DNA of 64,000 bases from Streptomyces sp. M41(2017) (GTDB lineage Bacteria; Actinomycetota; Actinomycetes; Streptomycetales; Streptomycetaceae), in assembly GCF_002078175.1 (NCBI RefSeq), contig NZ_MWFK01000001.1:4836001-4900000 (forward strand), read 5' to 3'. The notes beneath the pieces are model-generated. The model searched no databases. It was given only the letters and a program-made list of their open reading frames with translations, and had not been told where the DNA came from. The translations under genes and the position numbers were made by a program. Positions 44,221 to 53,352 of the stretch are shown here, in pieces (positions within the stretch are counted from its first letter, which is position 1; every line of letters starts with the position of its first letter).

Positions 44221-44919
44221 TCAGGTCTCCTTGAGCCACTCCCGCAGCTCCTCCTTCAGCGACCGCTGGAACGTGGTGAGCAGCGCCTGCACCACCAGCG
44301 GCTGCATGTGGGCCGACAGCGATTTCACGGCCGCCACGGACTCGCGGTCGCCCACCGCTTCCCGCAGGAGGGTGGACAGCTCGTGGGCCGCCGCCCGTGA
44401 GTGCTCCAGCAGGACGGTCCGGGCGGCGAGGATCGTCTCGTGCGCGAGGGGCACGTCGAGCAACTCGACGCCGAGCCGCAGCAGCCCGGGGTCCAGCCGC
44501 ACGGTGTCACCGGCCCGCTCGACGACGCCCATCGCGGTGAGCCGTTCCAGGTCCTCGTCGTCGAGGGGACGCCCGGCCCGCCGCTCCAGTTCCGCACGGG
44601 TCACCTCCTCCGTCGCGTCGGGCGCCCAGGAGGCGACCACGGCACGGTGGATGGCGAGATCGTGCGCACTGAGGCCGGGCGGCAGCTGCGTGAGGTGGCG
44701 CTCGATCGCGGCCAGCGTCATGCCCCGGTGCTGCAACTCCTCGATGAGGGCGAGCCGCGCCAGGTGCTCCTGGCTGTAGTGGCCGACACGGCGAGGTCCG
44801 ATCACCGGAGGCGGCAGCAGGCCCCGGGCGCTGTAGAAGCGGACCGTGCGGACCGTGACACCCGCCCGTGCGGCCAGCTCGTCGACCGTGAGCGTGGGCT
44901 CCCCGGTGTCCGTCGTCAT
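44221..44919 (-). CDS. MerR-family transcriptional regulator
   Basis: A 232-residue regulator. The N-terminal winged helix begins LTVDELAARAGVTVRTVRFY and continues with the RRVGHYSQEHLARL wing. A helical dimerisation and effector domain follows (about 85-230) with no metal-binding cysteines, so it is not a metal sensor. The ATG at 44919 (MTTDTGEPT) has GAGGA upstream; an earlier start at 44982 is unlikely. It lies beyond the fatty-acid operon on the opposite strand; a role in lipid metabolism is possible but unproven. A dyad lies in its promoter region. Confidence 0.9.
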   Translation of the reverse strand: MTTDTGEPTLTVDELAARAGVTVRTVRFYSARGLLPPPVIGPRRVGHYSQEHLARLALIEELQHRGMTLAAIERHLTQLPPGLSAHDLAIHRAVVASWAPDATEEVTRAELERRAGRPLDDEDLERLTAMGVVERAGDTVRLDPGLLRLGVELLDVPLAHETILAARTVLLEHSRAAAHELSTLLREAVGDRESVAAVKSLSAHMQPLVVQALLTTFQRSLKEELREWLKET

Positions 44920-45455
44920 GGCAGGTCCTCGCCTCTCGCGTCGTACCGCGCGCTCCGGCGGACCGGTGACCGCGCGGTGCAACAGTATTGCTGTCCCACC
45001 AGTGTTGTGAAAGCGATTGCCCGGGACCGGCGGGAGGGGGATCGCTCAGGACGGGGGAGTGCGCAGGGCGAGGGACCCGCGCCGCGCGCACGGTGACGGA
45101 TCCGTCATGGAGGGTGACCGAACCGGCCGGGTGGGGTGACCGGACTCGGCCGGACGTGGTGACGGCACCCGGCCGGGCCGCGGCCCGGCCGGGTGACTCG
45201 GCCGCGTGACGTGACGGCGGCCCGGCGCGGGCCGCACATGCCTGTCGGCGCGGGCCCACACGCCCGTCACAAACCGTGTGTCCTGTGATCGCCGGGTGAG
45301 AAGTTCCCTGATGTGACGCGTGCCACCGCATGGGAGGTGATCCTCCTGGGCAGGCGGCGCCTTGGTCCGCGCACGGTCGGAGACGGCACGGACCCGGCAC
45401 ATCCGGAAACCCGCGCACCCCGTGTGCCGGGGCGCACCAGAAGGTAGATCCACCC
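44920..45455. promoter_or_regulatory. 536-base regulatory region with phased GTGAC motifs and a 30-bp palindrome
   Basis: No gene is visible. GTGAC occurs at 45093, 45114, 45136, 45159, 45193, 45206 and 45211; the first four are 21, 22 and 23 bases apart (two helical turns). TGACGGATCCGTCA at 45094-45107 is a perfect palindrome. A 30-bp perfect palindrome, arm CACCCGGCCGGGCCG, spans 45166-45195. The tract lies about 240-360 bases before the permease start and is a likely regulator-binding region. Confidence 0.6.
44980..45009 (-). promoter_or_regulatory. Promoter and dyad of MerR gene
   Basis: ACAGTATTGCTGT (palindromic 4-bp arms) and outer CAACA/TGTTG elements form a dyad. On the minus strand TTCACA and TACTGT are separated by 18 bases; the dyad fills this long spacer, the classic MerR arrangement. 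Confidence 0.5.
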
Positions 45456-46922
45456 GTGAGCAAGGACGCCGTAGACACGGCCGGGGCCGCCTCCCGCACC
45501 GGTGCGACCCAGTCGCCCGCCGACGCGGGCGACGCCGGTTACAGCAAGGGCCTCAAGGCCCGCCACGTCAACATGATCGCCATCGGTGGCGCGATCGGCA
45601 CGGGGCTCTTCCTCGGCGCCGGAGGCCGCCTGCACGACGCGGGTCCCGCCCTCGCCGTCGCCTACCTCGTATGCGGCGCCTTCGCCTTCTTCGTGGTCCG
45701 CGCCCTCGGCGAGCTCGTGCTCTACCGGCCCTCCTCCGGGTCCTTCGTCTCGTACGCCCGTGAGTTCCTCGGCGAGAAGGGCGCGTACGTCGCCGGGTGG
45801 ATGTACTTCCTCAACTGGTCGACGACCGGGATCGCCGACATCACCGCGATCGCGCTCTACACCCACTACTGGAGCTTCTTCACCGACATCCCGCAGTGGG
45901 CCCTGGCGCTGATCGCCCTCGCGGTGGTGCTCGCCGTGAACCTGATCTCGGTGAAGATCTTCGGCGAGATGGAGTTCTGGTTCGCGATCATCAAGGTCGC
46001 CACCCTCGTCGGCTTCATGCTGATCGGTATCTTCCTGCTCGCCACGCAGCACGAGGTCGGCGGCCACACGCCGGGTCCGGGCCTGGTCACCGACCACGGC
46101 GGGCTCCTGCCGCACGGCATGATGCCGGTCGTCCTCGTGATGCAGGGCGTGATCTTCGCGTACGCCGCGCTGGAGCTGGTCGGCGTCGCCGCCGGTGAGA
46201 CCGAGGAGCCCGAGAAGGTCGTCCCGCGGGCGGTGAACTCGATCATGTGGCGCGTCGGCGTGTTCTACGTCGGATCGGTCGTCCTGCTGGCCCTGCTGCT
46301 GCCGGGCTCGGTCTACACGGCCGACCAGAGCCCGTTCGTCACCGTCCTGTCGAAGATCGGCGTGCCGGCGGCCGGTGACGTGATGAACCTCGTCGTCCTC
46401 ACGGCGGCCATGTCGTCCCTGAACTCCGGCCTGTACTCGACCGGCCGCATCCTGCGCTCCATGGCCATGGCGGGCTCGGCACCCCGGTTCACCGCGAAGA
46501 TGAACCGCAGCCAGGTCCCGTACGGCGGCATCCTGCTCACCTGCGCGGTGTGCGTGCTCGGTGTCGTCCTGAACTACCTCATGCCGAGCCAGGCCTTCGA
46601 GATCGTCCTGAACGTGGCGTCGCTCGGCATCATCAGCACCTGGGTGATCATCATGATCTGCCACCTGGTGTTCGTCCGCCGGGCCAAGGAGGGTCTGGTG
46701 ACCCGTCCCTCGTTCCGGCTGCGCGGCAGCCCGGTGACCGAGATCGTCACCATCGCCTTCCTGGTGGCCGTCCTCGGCCTGATGTGGAACGACCCCGAGG
46801 TCGGCCGCAAGACCCTCCTCCTCGTCCCCGTGATCGCCGTCCTGCTCGTCGCCGGCTGGTTCGGCGTCCGCCGCCGGGTCACGAAGACCCAGGACGAGGA
46901 ACTGAGCGGCCTGACGAAGTAA
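45456..46922 (+). CDS. Amino-acid permease (APC superfamily)
   Basis: A 488-residue transporter with twelve hydrophobic helices after a polar N-terminus of about 35 residues. The first helix carries NMIAIGGAIGTGLFLGAGG, the amino-acid-binding signature; AGETEEPEKVVPRAVNS is the conserved loop between helices 6 and 7. Closest type by eye is the asparagine/GABA/aromatic permease group (AnsP/GabP-like), but the substrate cannot be fixed. GTG start 8 bases after AAGGTAG. The long upstream region with phased GTGAC sites suggests nitrogen or amino-acid control. Confidence 0.88.
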   Translation: MSKDAVDTAGAASRTGATQSPADAGDAGYSKGLKARHVNMIAIGGAIGTGLFLGAGGRLHDAGPALAVAYLVCGAFAFFVVRALGELVLYRPSSGSFVSYAREFLGEKGAYVAGWMYFLNWSTTGIADITAIALYTHYWSFFTDIPQWALALIALAVVLAVNLISVKIFGEMEFWFAIIKVATLVGFMLIGIFLLATQHEVGGHTPGPGLVTDHGGLLPHGMMPVVLVMQGVIFAYAALELVGVAAGETEEPEKVVPRAVNSIMWRVGVFYVGSVVLLALLLPGSVYTADQSPFVTVLSKIGVPAAGDVMNLVVLTAAMSSLNSGLYSTGRILRSMAMAGSAPRFTAKMNRSQVPYGGILLTCAVCVLGVVLNYLMPSQAFEIVLNVASLGIISTWVIIMICHLVFVRRAKEGLVTRPSFRLRGSPVTEIVTIAFLVAVLGLMWNDPEVGRKTLLLVPVIAVLLVAGWFGVRRRVTKTQDEELSGLTK

Positions 46923-46976
46923 CGGACGGGAGGCGGGGCCGGGGCCACTGTCAGTGGTCGCCTCTACGGTGGCGTC

Positions 46977-47477
46977 ATGTCGGGGATCAGCTATGTCCGG
47001 GGTGATGCCACCGCTCCGTCGGTCAAGGGCGTCAAGGTCATCGCCCATGTCTGCAACGACCTGGGGGGCTGGGGGAAGGGTTTCGTGCTGGCCCTCTCCC
47101 AGCGCTGGCCGGAGCCGGAGGCCGCGTACCGCGCGTGGCACCGCGCCCGCGCGGGCAACGACTTCGGCCTGGGCGCCGCCCAGTTCGTGCAGGTCGGACA
47201 GGACCTGTGGGTGGCGAACCTGGTCGGCCAGCGGGGGATACGCACCGGCAGCAAGGGTGTCCCCGTGCGCTACGAGGCCATCGACACCGCGCTCGGGCTG
47301 CTGGCGGACAAGGCGGTCGGGCTCGGGGCGTCCGTGCACATGCCCCGCATCGGCTGCGGCCTGGCCGGCGGCAGATGGGACCGGGTGGAACCGCTCGTCG
47401 TGGCGCGTCTGGTGAGCCGTGGGCTGGCTGTGACGGTGTACGACCACGGGGACCTGCGGGCGGCCGCGCGGGCGTGA
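46977..47477 (+). CDS. Macro-domain protein (ADP-ribose binding/hydrolase)
   Basis: A 166-residue single macro domain. YVRGDATAP, VIAHVCNDLGGWGKGFVLALSQRWPEP (in part) and MPRIGCGLAGGRWDRV are the conserved ADP-ribose-binding segments. The pattern is close to the ALC1/TARG1-like group, which removes ADP-ribose from glutamate. TACGGT at 46965-46970 lies six bases before the ATG, so the mRNA is predicted to be leaderless. Its target and partner transferase are not apparent nearby. Confidence 0.88.
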   Translation: MSGISYVRGDATAPSVKGVKVIAHVCNDLGGWGKGFVLALSQRWPEPEAAYRAWHRARAGNDFGLGAAQFVQVGQDLWVANLVGQRGIRTGSKGVPVRYEAIDTALGLLADKAVGLGASVHMPRIGCGLAGGRWDRVEPLVVARLVSRGLAVTVYDHGDLRAAARA

Positions 47478-47502
47478 CGCGGCCGTCAAGCGCCGCACCG
47501 CC

Positions 47503-47536
47503 GCAAGGAGTTGCGGAACCTTGCGCAACTCCTTGC
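47503..47536. promoter_or_regulatory. 13-bp perfect inverted repeat upstream of PfkB gene
   Basis: GCAAGGAGTTGCG (47503-47515) and CGCAACTCCTTGC (47524-47536) are exact complements with an 8-base spacer. TTGCGCAA near the centre resembles LacI/ROK-type operator cores. It lies 53-86 bases ahead of the kinase start; it could also terminate the macro-domain transcript. Confidence 0.6.
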
Positions 47537-47588
47537 AGGGATCGTCCTGGCCTGCTTGACTCGCTGGTCGCATCCGACAGGGAGAGTC

Positions 47589-48509
47589 ATGAGCCGCGAC
47601 ATCGACGTCCTCGTCCTCGGCGGTGCGGGCGTGGACACCATCGTGCACGTGCCCGAGCTGCCCCTTCCGTACGCCGACAGTCACATGATCCGCCCCGGGA
47701 TCGAGACACGGGCCGGACAGACCGGGGACTTCGTGGCCCTCGGGCTGCACGAGCTGGGCCTGCGCACGCACCACCTCGACCTGCTCGGTGACGATCCGGA
47801 GGGCGACCTCGTCCGGGCCCTGCACCGCGACCGGGGCATCCCGCTCACCACGGTGCCCCAGCCCGCCGGCACCAAGCGGGCGGTCAACCTCGTCGGCCCC
47901 GACGGGCGGCGGCTGTCCCTGTACGACGACACCCGCTCACGGGAGGCCGACCGGTTCCCGGAGCCGATGGTGCGGGAGCTGGCCGGGGCGAGCCGGCACG
48001 CCCACGTGTCCATCACCCACCCCTGCGCGCACACCCTGCCGGCCCTCCGGGAGGCCGGGGTGACCCTGTCGACCGACCTGCACAACTGGGACGGCGAGAA
48101 CCCGTACCACGAGCCGTTCGCGTACGCCGCCGACATCGTGTTCGTCTCCACCACCGCGCTCGCCGACCCCGAGCGGACCATGCGGCGCGTCAGGGAGCGG
48201 GGCCGGGCCGAGGTGGTCGTCGCCACGGCGGGCGCCGAGGGCGCGTACCTGCTGGCCAGGGACGAACTCGTCCACGTCCCCGCGGTACCGCCCCCGGCGC
48301 CCGTCGTCGACTCCAACGGCGCCGGGGACGCGTTCGCCGCCGGATTCCTCTTCGGCCGGCTGACCGGGGAGCCGCTCGGCCGCTGCGCCCTGTACGGCGC
48401 GCTGGCAGGCGCCCACGCCTGCACCGTGCCCTCGACCCGGGCCGAGGCCGTCAGCCACGCTGAACTGGTCTCCCGGGCGGCGGAGTGGGAGAAGGCCTAC
48501 CCGGCGTGA
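47589..48509 (+). CDS. PfkB-family carbohydrate kinase
   Basis: A 306-residue ribokinase-fold kinase. VLVLGGAGVDTIVHVPELP and AGQTGDFVALGLHELGLRTH (N-terminal glycine-rich signature region) precede the C-terminal DSNGAGDAFAAGFL, which holds the catalytic base Asp and the anion hole. The ATG at 47589 follows GGGAGAG; an earlier start at 47511 lies inside the inverted repeat and is rejected. The sugar is unknown; no transporter is adjacent. Confidence 0.9.
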   Translation: MSRDIDVLVLGGAGVDTIVHVPELPLPYADSHMIRPGIETRAGQTGDFVALGLHELGLRTHHLDLLGDDPEGDLVRALHRDRGIPLTTVPQPAGTKRAVNLVGPDGRRLSLYDDTRSREADRFPEPMVRELAGASRHAHVSITHPCAHTLPALREAGVTLSTDLHNWDGENPYHEPFAYAADIVFVSTTALADPERTMRRVRERGRAEVVVATAGAEGAYLLARDELVHVPAVPPPAPVVDSNGAGDAFAAGFLFGRLTGEPLGRCALYGALAGAHACTVPSTRAEAVSHAELVSRAAEWEKAYPA

Positions 48510-48637
48510 CCGCGTGAAGCGGCGGAGCGGCCGGGACTGTGCGGTCGGGTACCGGTTCGCACCGACGACGGAGTGGGCGCCCCGAACCCCTGCGCGGGGC
48601 GCCACCGCCGGTCGGTGAGTCCGTCCGGCCGGTCTCC

Positions 48638-50158
48638 TCAGCGCCCGCGGGCCGTGCCGGCGTGGACCGTGTCGGTCGCCGCGATCTTCTTCCAGGACCT
48701 GGGACGGGGCACCGAACCCCGGGCGGCCGTTTCCGCGGACTTGGCGAGACCCGCACCCCGCGCCGCCGGAGCCGCGGGCTTCGACGGCTGGAAGAGCCAG
48801 ATGTCGAAGAGCGCGGCGAGCGACCGCCCGGAGACGCGTTCGGCGAACGTCCGGAAGTCGTCGACCGACGCGTTCCCGTACGCGTGCTCCTTCGGCCACC
48901 CCTTCAGGACGGCGAAGAAGGCGTTGTCCCCGACCTCGTTGCGCAGGGCCTGCACCGCCAGCGCGCCCCGGTCGTAGACCGCCGTGTCGAACTGGTTCTC
49001 CGCCCCGGGGTCTCCGGGCGCGACCGTCCAGAACGCGTCGTCCGCCGGGTGGGAGGCGTAGGTGTAGTCCGCGAGTTCCTGCGCGGTGCCCTCGCCCTCG
49101 TGCTCCGACCAGAGCCACTGCGCGTACCGCGCGAAGCCCTCGTTGATCCAGATGTCCTTCCAGCCCTTCAGCGACACGTCGTCGCCGTACCACTGGTGCG
49201 CCAACTCGTGCACCACCACGGAGGTGTTGGAGCCGTTCGCGAACTGGCGGGGGCTGTAGTACACCCGCGTCTGCGTCTCCAGCGCGTAGCCGGTCGTGGT
49301 GTCGGGGACGTATCCGCCCGCGGAGCCGAACGGATACGGCCCGAAGTAGCCGCTCAGCCAGTCGACGAGTTCGCCGGTCCGCTCGACACTGGCGCGCGCC
49401 GCGCCGTCGTTGTCCCCGAGGTCCTTGCTGTAGGCGTTGACGACCGGGACGCCGCCGTCGGACGTACCCGTCGTGATGTCGAACCTCCCGACCGCGAGCG
49501 TCGTCAGGTACGTCGCCTGCGGCTTGTTCGACCGCCAGTTGTAGCGGGTCCAGCCCAGCCGTGAACTCGACGACTGGAGCGTGCCGTTGGAGATCGCCTG
49601 GGTGCCGTCCGGCACCGCCACCGACACGTCGTACGTCGCCTTGTCGAGCGGGTGGTCGTTGCTCGGGTACCACCACCACGCCGACTCGGGCTCGTCCGCG
49701 GCGACCGCGCCGTCCGGCGTCCGGTGCCAGGTCGAGAAGCCGTACGCGGACTTCGTGGACGGCACCCCGCTGTACCGGACGACGACCGTCACCGGCGTGC
49801 CCTTGGCGAGCGGTTTCGCCGGGGTGATCTCCAGCTCGTGCTCACCCGACGTCTCGAACGAGGCCTTCGCGCCGTTGACCCGGACCTCGCTCACGTCGAG
49901 CAGGAAGTCCAGATCGAACCGGGACAGGTCCTGCGTGGTCGTCGCCAGCAGGGTCGCCGTGCCCTCCAGTTCGTCCGTCCGCGGCTGGTACGTGAGCCGC
50001 AGGTCGTAGTGGGAGACGTCGTATCCGCCGTTGCCGTAGGCCGGGTAGTAGGGGTCGCCGATGCCCGGTGCTCCGGGTGTGTAACCTGCCGCCGATGCCG
50101 GGATCGCCAGCAGCAGGGAGGCGGCCAGGGCGCCCGGGGCGATGAGTCTGCGGTGCAC
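48638..50158 (-). CDS. Secreted M1-family metallopeptidase
   Basis: A 506-residue zinc aminopeptidase. A signal peptide (RLIAPGALAASLLLAIPASAAG) covers residues 1-25. The zinc site is HELAH at 317-321 with the third ligand Glu340 in NEGFA. The substrate-binding GxMEN loop is replaced by YALETQ, as in other Streptomyces M1 enzymes of this size. The short length means that the C-terminal helical domain of aminopeptidase N is missing, typical of the subgroup. GTG start at 50158 behind GGAG. Divergent from another secreted peptidase, so the pair probably digests external peptides. Confidence 0.9.
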   Translation of the reverse strand: MHRRLIAPGALAASLLLAIPASAAGYTPGAPGIGDPYYPAYGNGGYDVSHYDLRLTYQPRTDELEGTATLLATTTQDLSRFDLDFLLDVSEVRVNGAKASFETSGEHELEITPAKPLAKGTPVTVVVRYSGVPSTKSAYGFSTWHRTPDGAVAADEPESAWWWYPSNDHPLDKATYDVSVAVPDGTQAISNGTLQSSSSRLGWTRYNWRSNKPQATYLTTLAVGRFDITTGTSDGGVPVVNAYSKDLGDNDGAARASVERTGELVDWLSGYFGPYPFGSAGGYVPDTTTGYALETQTRVYYSPRQFANGSNTSVVVHELAHQWYGDDVSLKGWKDIWINEGFARYAQWLWSEHEGEGTAQELADYTYASHPADDAFWTVAPGDPGAENQFDTAVYDRGALAVQALRNEVGDNAFFAVLKGWPKEHAYGNASVDDFRTFAERVSGRSLAALFDIWLFQPSKPAAPAARGAGLAKSAETAARGSVPRPRSWKKIAATDTVHAGTARGR

Positions 50159-50328
50159 GTGGGGCTCCAAGTCGTGGGGGCATGAAGTCTGTCCGGAGCC
50201 TATTGAGTCCCTGTGGCCCCGGTCATGTCCACGGCCACCCCTGTCACACGATCGCCATTCGGCCGACATGTGACGGCCCGCCCCGCCCGTCGCTCATCTC
50301 CCCTCTTTTGCACGGGAGTTGACCGGGG

Positions 50329-50340
50329 TACCTTCCGCGC
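50329..50340 (+). promoter_or_regulatory. -10 box of X-Pro peptidase gene
   Basis: TACCTT at 50329-50334 lies six bases before the ATG at 50341, predicting a leaderless transcript. Confidence 0.4.
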
Positions 50341-52299
50341 ATGCCGATACCCGTGCGCCGCATGCGCTTCACGACCTGGAGATCGCTCGCGACGGCCGCC
50401 GTGGCCGCCCTGATGGCCGCGTTCCTCGCCCCCACCGCCGCACACGGCGCCCCGCGCGAGAGCACCCCGGTCTACTCGTACGAGAACGCGATCCGGGAGT
50501 CCGTCTGGGTCGACACCGGGCTCGACGGTGACAGCGACGGAAAGCCCGACCGGGTCGCCGTCGACATCGTCCGCCCCCGCGAACCCGCCCGGCAGGGCCG
50601 CAAAGTCCCCGTCATCATGGACGCCAGCCCCTACTACTCGTGCTGCGGGCGCGGCAACGAGAGCCAGTTGAAGACGTACGACGCGAACGGCCACGTCGTC
50701 CAGATGCCCCTGTTCTACGACAATTACTTCGTCCCGCGCGGCTACGCCTTCGTCGGGGTCGACCTCGCCGGCACCAACCGGTCCGACGGTTGCGTCGACG
50801 TGGGCGGCCGCTCCGACGTGCGGTCGGCCAAGGCGGTCGTGGACTGGCTGAACGGCCGGGCCCGCGGATACACCACCCGCACCGGCGCCGACACCGCCAA
50901 GGCGAGCTGGACGGACGGCAGTACGGGCATGATCGGCAAGAGCTGGGACGGCACCATCGCCAACGGGGTCGCCGCCACCGGCGTCAAGGGCCTGAAGACC
51001 ATCGTGCCGATCAGCGCCATCTCCTCCTGGTACGACTACTACTTCGCCCAGGGCGCCCCGCTCTACGACTCCGGCCCCGACTGGCTCTCCGGCTACGTGG
51101 ACAGTCCCGACGCGCGCGCCAAGTGCGCCGCGGTCCAGCAGAAGTTGGTGGACGGGGCCCCGCGCACCGGCGACTGGACGCCGCTGTGGACCGAGCGCGA
51201 CTACGTCAAGGACGCCTCGAAGGTGCGCGCCAGCGTGTTCCTCGTCCACGGCATGCAGGACCTCAACGTCCGCACGAAGAACTTCGGCCAGTGGTGGGAC
51301 GCCCTCGCCCGGCACGGTGTCGAGCGCAAGATCTGGCTCTCCCAGACCGGCCACGTCGACCCCTTCGACTTCCGCCGTGCCGCCTTCGTCGACACCCTCC
51401 ACCGCTGGTTCGACCATGAACTCCTCGGCTACGACAACGGCATCGACGACGAGCCGATGGCCGACATCGAACGCCACCCCGACCAGTGGACCACCTCGAC
51501 GCTCTGGCCGCCCCGCACCACCACGGCGACCACCCTGCGCCCGGGCACGGGCACCCGGGCGGGCGTCGGCACCCTCGCACTCCGGAAGGGGTCGGGGACG
51601 GAGACCTTCACCGACGACCCGGCGCTGAACGAGACCGACTGGGCCGCGCACATCGACCGGCCGACCCCGGAGAAGGCGGGCTTCACCACCGGGCCGCTCA
51701 CCCGCGACCTGCGGCTCTCCGGCTCCTCCCGGGTCACCGTCACCGCGACCCCCACCACCTCGACGGCCCATCTCTCCGCGGTCCTGGTCGACCTCGGACC
51801 GGACACCGTCCGCGACTACGCGGGCCCGGGCGAGGGCATCACCACGCTCACCGGCCGCACCTGCTGGGGCGCGAGCACCGCGGGCGACAGCGCCTGCTAC
51901 CTGGCGACCGAGGCCGCCACGGCGGACGTCGACTTCACCGTCCTGAGCCGTGGCTGGGCCGACCTCGGCCACCGCGCCCCGGGCCACGGCGTCCCGCTCA
52001 CACCCGGCAAGGCCTACACGACCACTCTCGACCTCGCGGCGACCGACCACGTCGTCCCGAAGGGGCACCGCCTCGCGCTGATCGTCGCGGGCACCGACAA
52101 GGACCTCATCGACCCGCCGTCCAGCACACCGACCCTGACCCTCGACCTGACCCGTACGTCCGCGCACGTCCCGCTCGTCGGCGGCGCGGCGGCCTTCGCT
52201 CGGGCGACCGCCGGCTCCGCTCCGGCCCCCGCCGCGTCCGTCCTCGACGGCGTACGCGATCCCGGCGCCGCCCTCCGCGTCCCGGGGGAGCGACGCTGA
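50341..52299 (+). CDS. Secreted X-Pro dipeptidyl-peptidase (CocE/NonD hydrolase family)
   Basis: A 652-residue serine peptidase. The signal peptide covers residues 1-37 (ending PTAAHGAPRE). The alpha/beta-hydrolase core has the nucleophile Ser201 in GKSWDGT, the acid near GMQDLNVRTKN and the histidine in SQTGHVDPF. A C-terminal galactose-binding-like beta domain (about 400-620) is typical of the family. It removes X-Pro dipeptides from peptides and is related to PepX and cocaine esterase. It is divergent from the M1 peptidase over 182 bases. Confidence 0.9.
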   Translation: MPIPVRRMRFTTWRSLATAAVAALMAAFLAPTAAHGAPRESTPVYSYENAIRESVWVDTGLDGDSDGKPDRVAVDIVRPREPARQGRKVPVIMDASPYYSCCGRGNESQLKTYDANGHVVQMPLFYDNYFVPRGYAFVGVDLAGTNRSDGCVDVGGRSDVRSAKAVVDWLNGRARGYTTRTGADTAKASWTDGSTGMIGKSWDGTIANGVAATGVKGLKTIVPISAISSWYDYYFAQGAPLYDSGPDWLSGYVDSPDARAKCAAVQQKLVDGAPRTGDWTPLWTERDYVKDASKVRASVFLVHGMQDLNVRTKNFGQWWDALARHGVERKIWLSQTGHVDPFDFRRAAFVDTLHRWFDHELLGYDNGIDDEPMADIERHPDQWTTSTLWPPRTTTATTLRPGTGTRAGVGTLALRKGSGTETFTDDPALNETDWAAHIDRPTPEKAGFTTGPLTRDLRLSGSSRVTVTATPTTSTAHLSAVLVDLGPDTVRDYAGPGEGITTLTGRTCWGASTAGDSACYLATEAATADVDFTVLSRGWADLGHRAPGHGVPLTPGKAYTTTLDLAATDHVVPKGHRLALIVAGTDKDLIDPPSSTPTLTLDLTRTSAHVPLVGGAAAFARATAGSAPAPAASVLDGVRDPGAALRVPGERR

Positions 52300-52323
52300 C
52301 CCACCGCGCCTGAAGGACCGCTC

Positions 52324-53286
52324 TCAGCGGGAGGCGGCCGCGCCCACGAGCCCGGCCGCCTCCCGCGCGCACCCCCACGCCACGGTGACCCCGGCGCCCC
52401 CGTGACCGTAGTTGTGCACCACCACCCGCCCGTCGGGGAGGACTTCACGCTCCAGCCGGACCGCCTCCCGAACCGGGCGCAGGCCCACCCGGTGGTCGAG
52501 CACCCGCGCCCCGGCGACCTCGGGCCGCAGCGCCGCGCACCGCTCGACGATCGCCGCCGCCACCTCCGGGTCGGGCTCCCGCGACCAGTCGTCCTCGTCC
52601 GTGGTGCCGCCGAGGACGAGCCGGTCCGGCTGCGGGAAGACGTACGTCGTCGTCCCGGCCGCCGGGTCCGTGGAGACGAGCCAGTCGCGTACCCGCGGGT
52701 TCTCCACGATGACGAGCTGCCCCCGCACGGGCCGGACGGCGGGGTCCGGGACGAGCGAACGGGCCCCGAGGCCCGTGCAGTTGACGACGATCGCGGCCGG
52801 TACCTCGGACAGGTCCCTGACCTCCCGTTCCTCGATCGTGCCGCCGGCCCCGAGGAGCCGGTCCTGGAGCAGACGCAGATGGACGGGCATGTCGATCAGC
52901 GGGAGCCGTGCCCACAGAGCCGTCCCCGGGTACTCCTCCGCCGTCGCCGTGCGCAGCCCGGGCACGCGTGCCGCCCAGTCGCCGAGTTCGTCCAGCCGCG
53001 TCTCGCCCATCACCCCCTCGACCACGCGTACGCCCGTCTCGGCGGGCCGGACCGCCAACTCCTCGTACACGGTGAGGGACGTGAGCGCCCACGCGCGGGC
53101 GCGGGCCTTCGGCTCGATGCGATACGGCCACCACAGCGCTCCGGCGACCGCCGAGGTGGTCCGCTCGGCGGGCTCCCGCGTCCACACCCGGACCCGCCGT
53201 CCGGCCTCGGCCAGTACCACGGCCGTCGTCAGACCGACGACCCCGCTGCCGACCACGATCACCTCGTCGTTCCCGGGCTGCTCCAT
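52324..53286 (-). CDS. D-amino-acid oxidase
   Basis: A 320-residue FAD oxidase. The dinucleotide-binding motif is VIVVGSGVVGLTTAVVLAEAG at the N-terminus and the C-terminal signature is VVHNYGHGGAGVTVAWGCA. Internal segments (VAGALWWPYR; VVNCTGLGARSL) match DAO/D-aspartate oxidases. It deaminates D-amino acids to 2-oxo acids with hydrogen peroxide. TAGCGT on the minus strand lies six bases before the ATG, so it is probably leaderless. Convergent with the peptidase gene and divergent from the cysteine-motif protein. Confidence 0.92.
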   Translation of the reverse strand: MEQPGNDEVIVVGSGVVGLTTAVVLAEAGRRVRVWTREPAERTTSAVAGALWWPYRIEPKARARAWALTSLTVYEELAVRPAETGVRVVEGVMGETRLDELGDWAARVPGLRTATAEEYPGTALWARLPLIDMPVHLRLLQDRLLGAGGTIEEREVRDLSEVPAAIVVNCTGLGARSLVPDPAVRPVRGQLVIVENPRVRDWLVSTDPAAGTTTYVFPQPDRLVLGGTTDEDDWSREPDPEVAAAIVERCAALRPEVAGARVLDHRVGLRPVREAVRLEREVLPDGRVVVHNYGHGGAGVTVAWGCAREAAGLVGAAASR

Positions 53287-53352
53287 GCGGGGACGCTAGC
53301 GGAATGTGTCATGCCGTGCTCGGACCGGTCCCCGTGCGGGAATACTCGGGGC

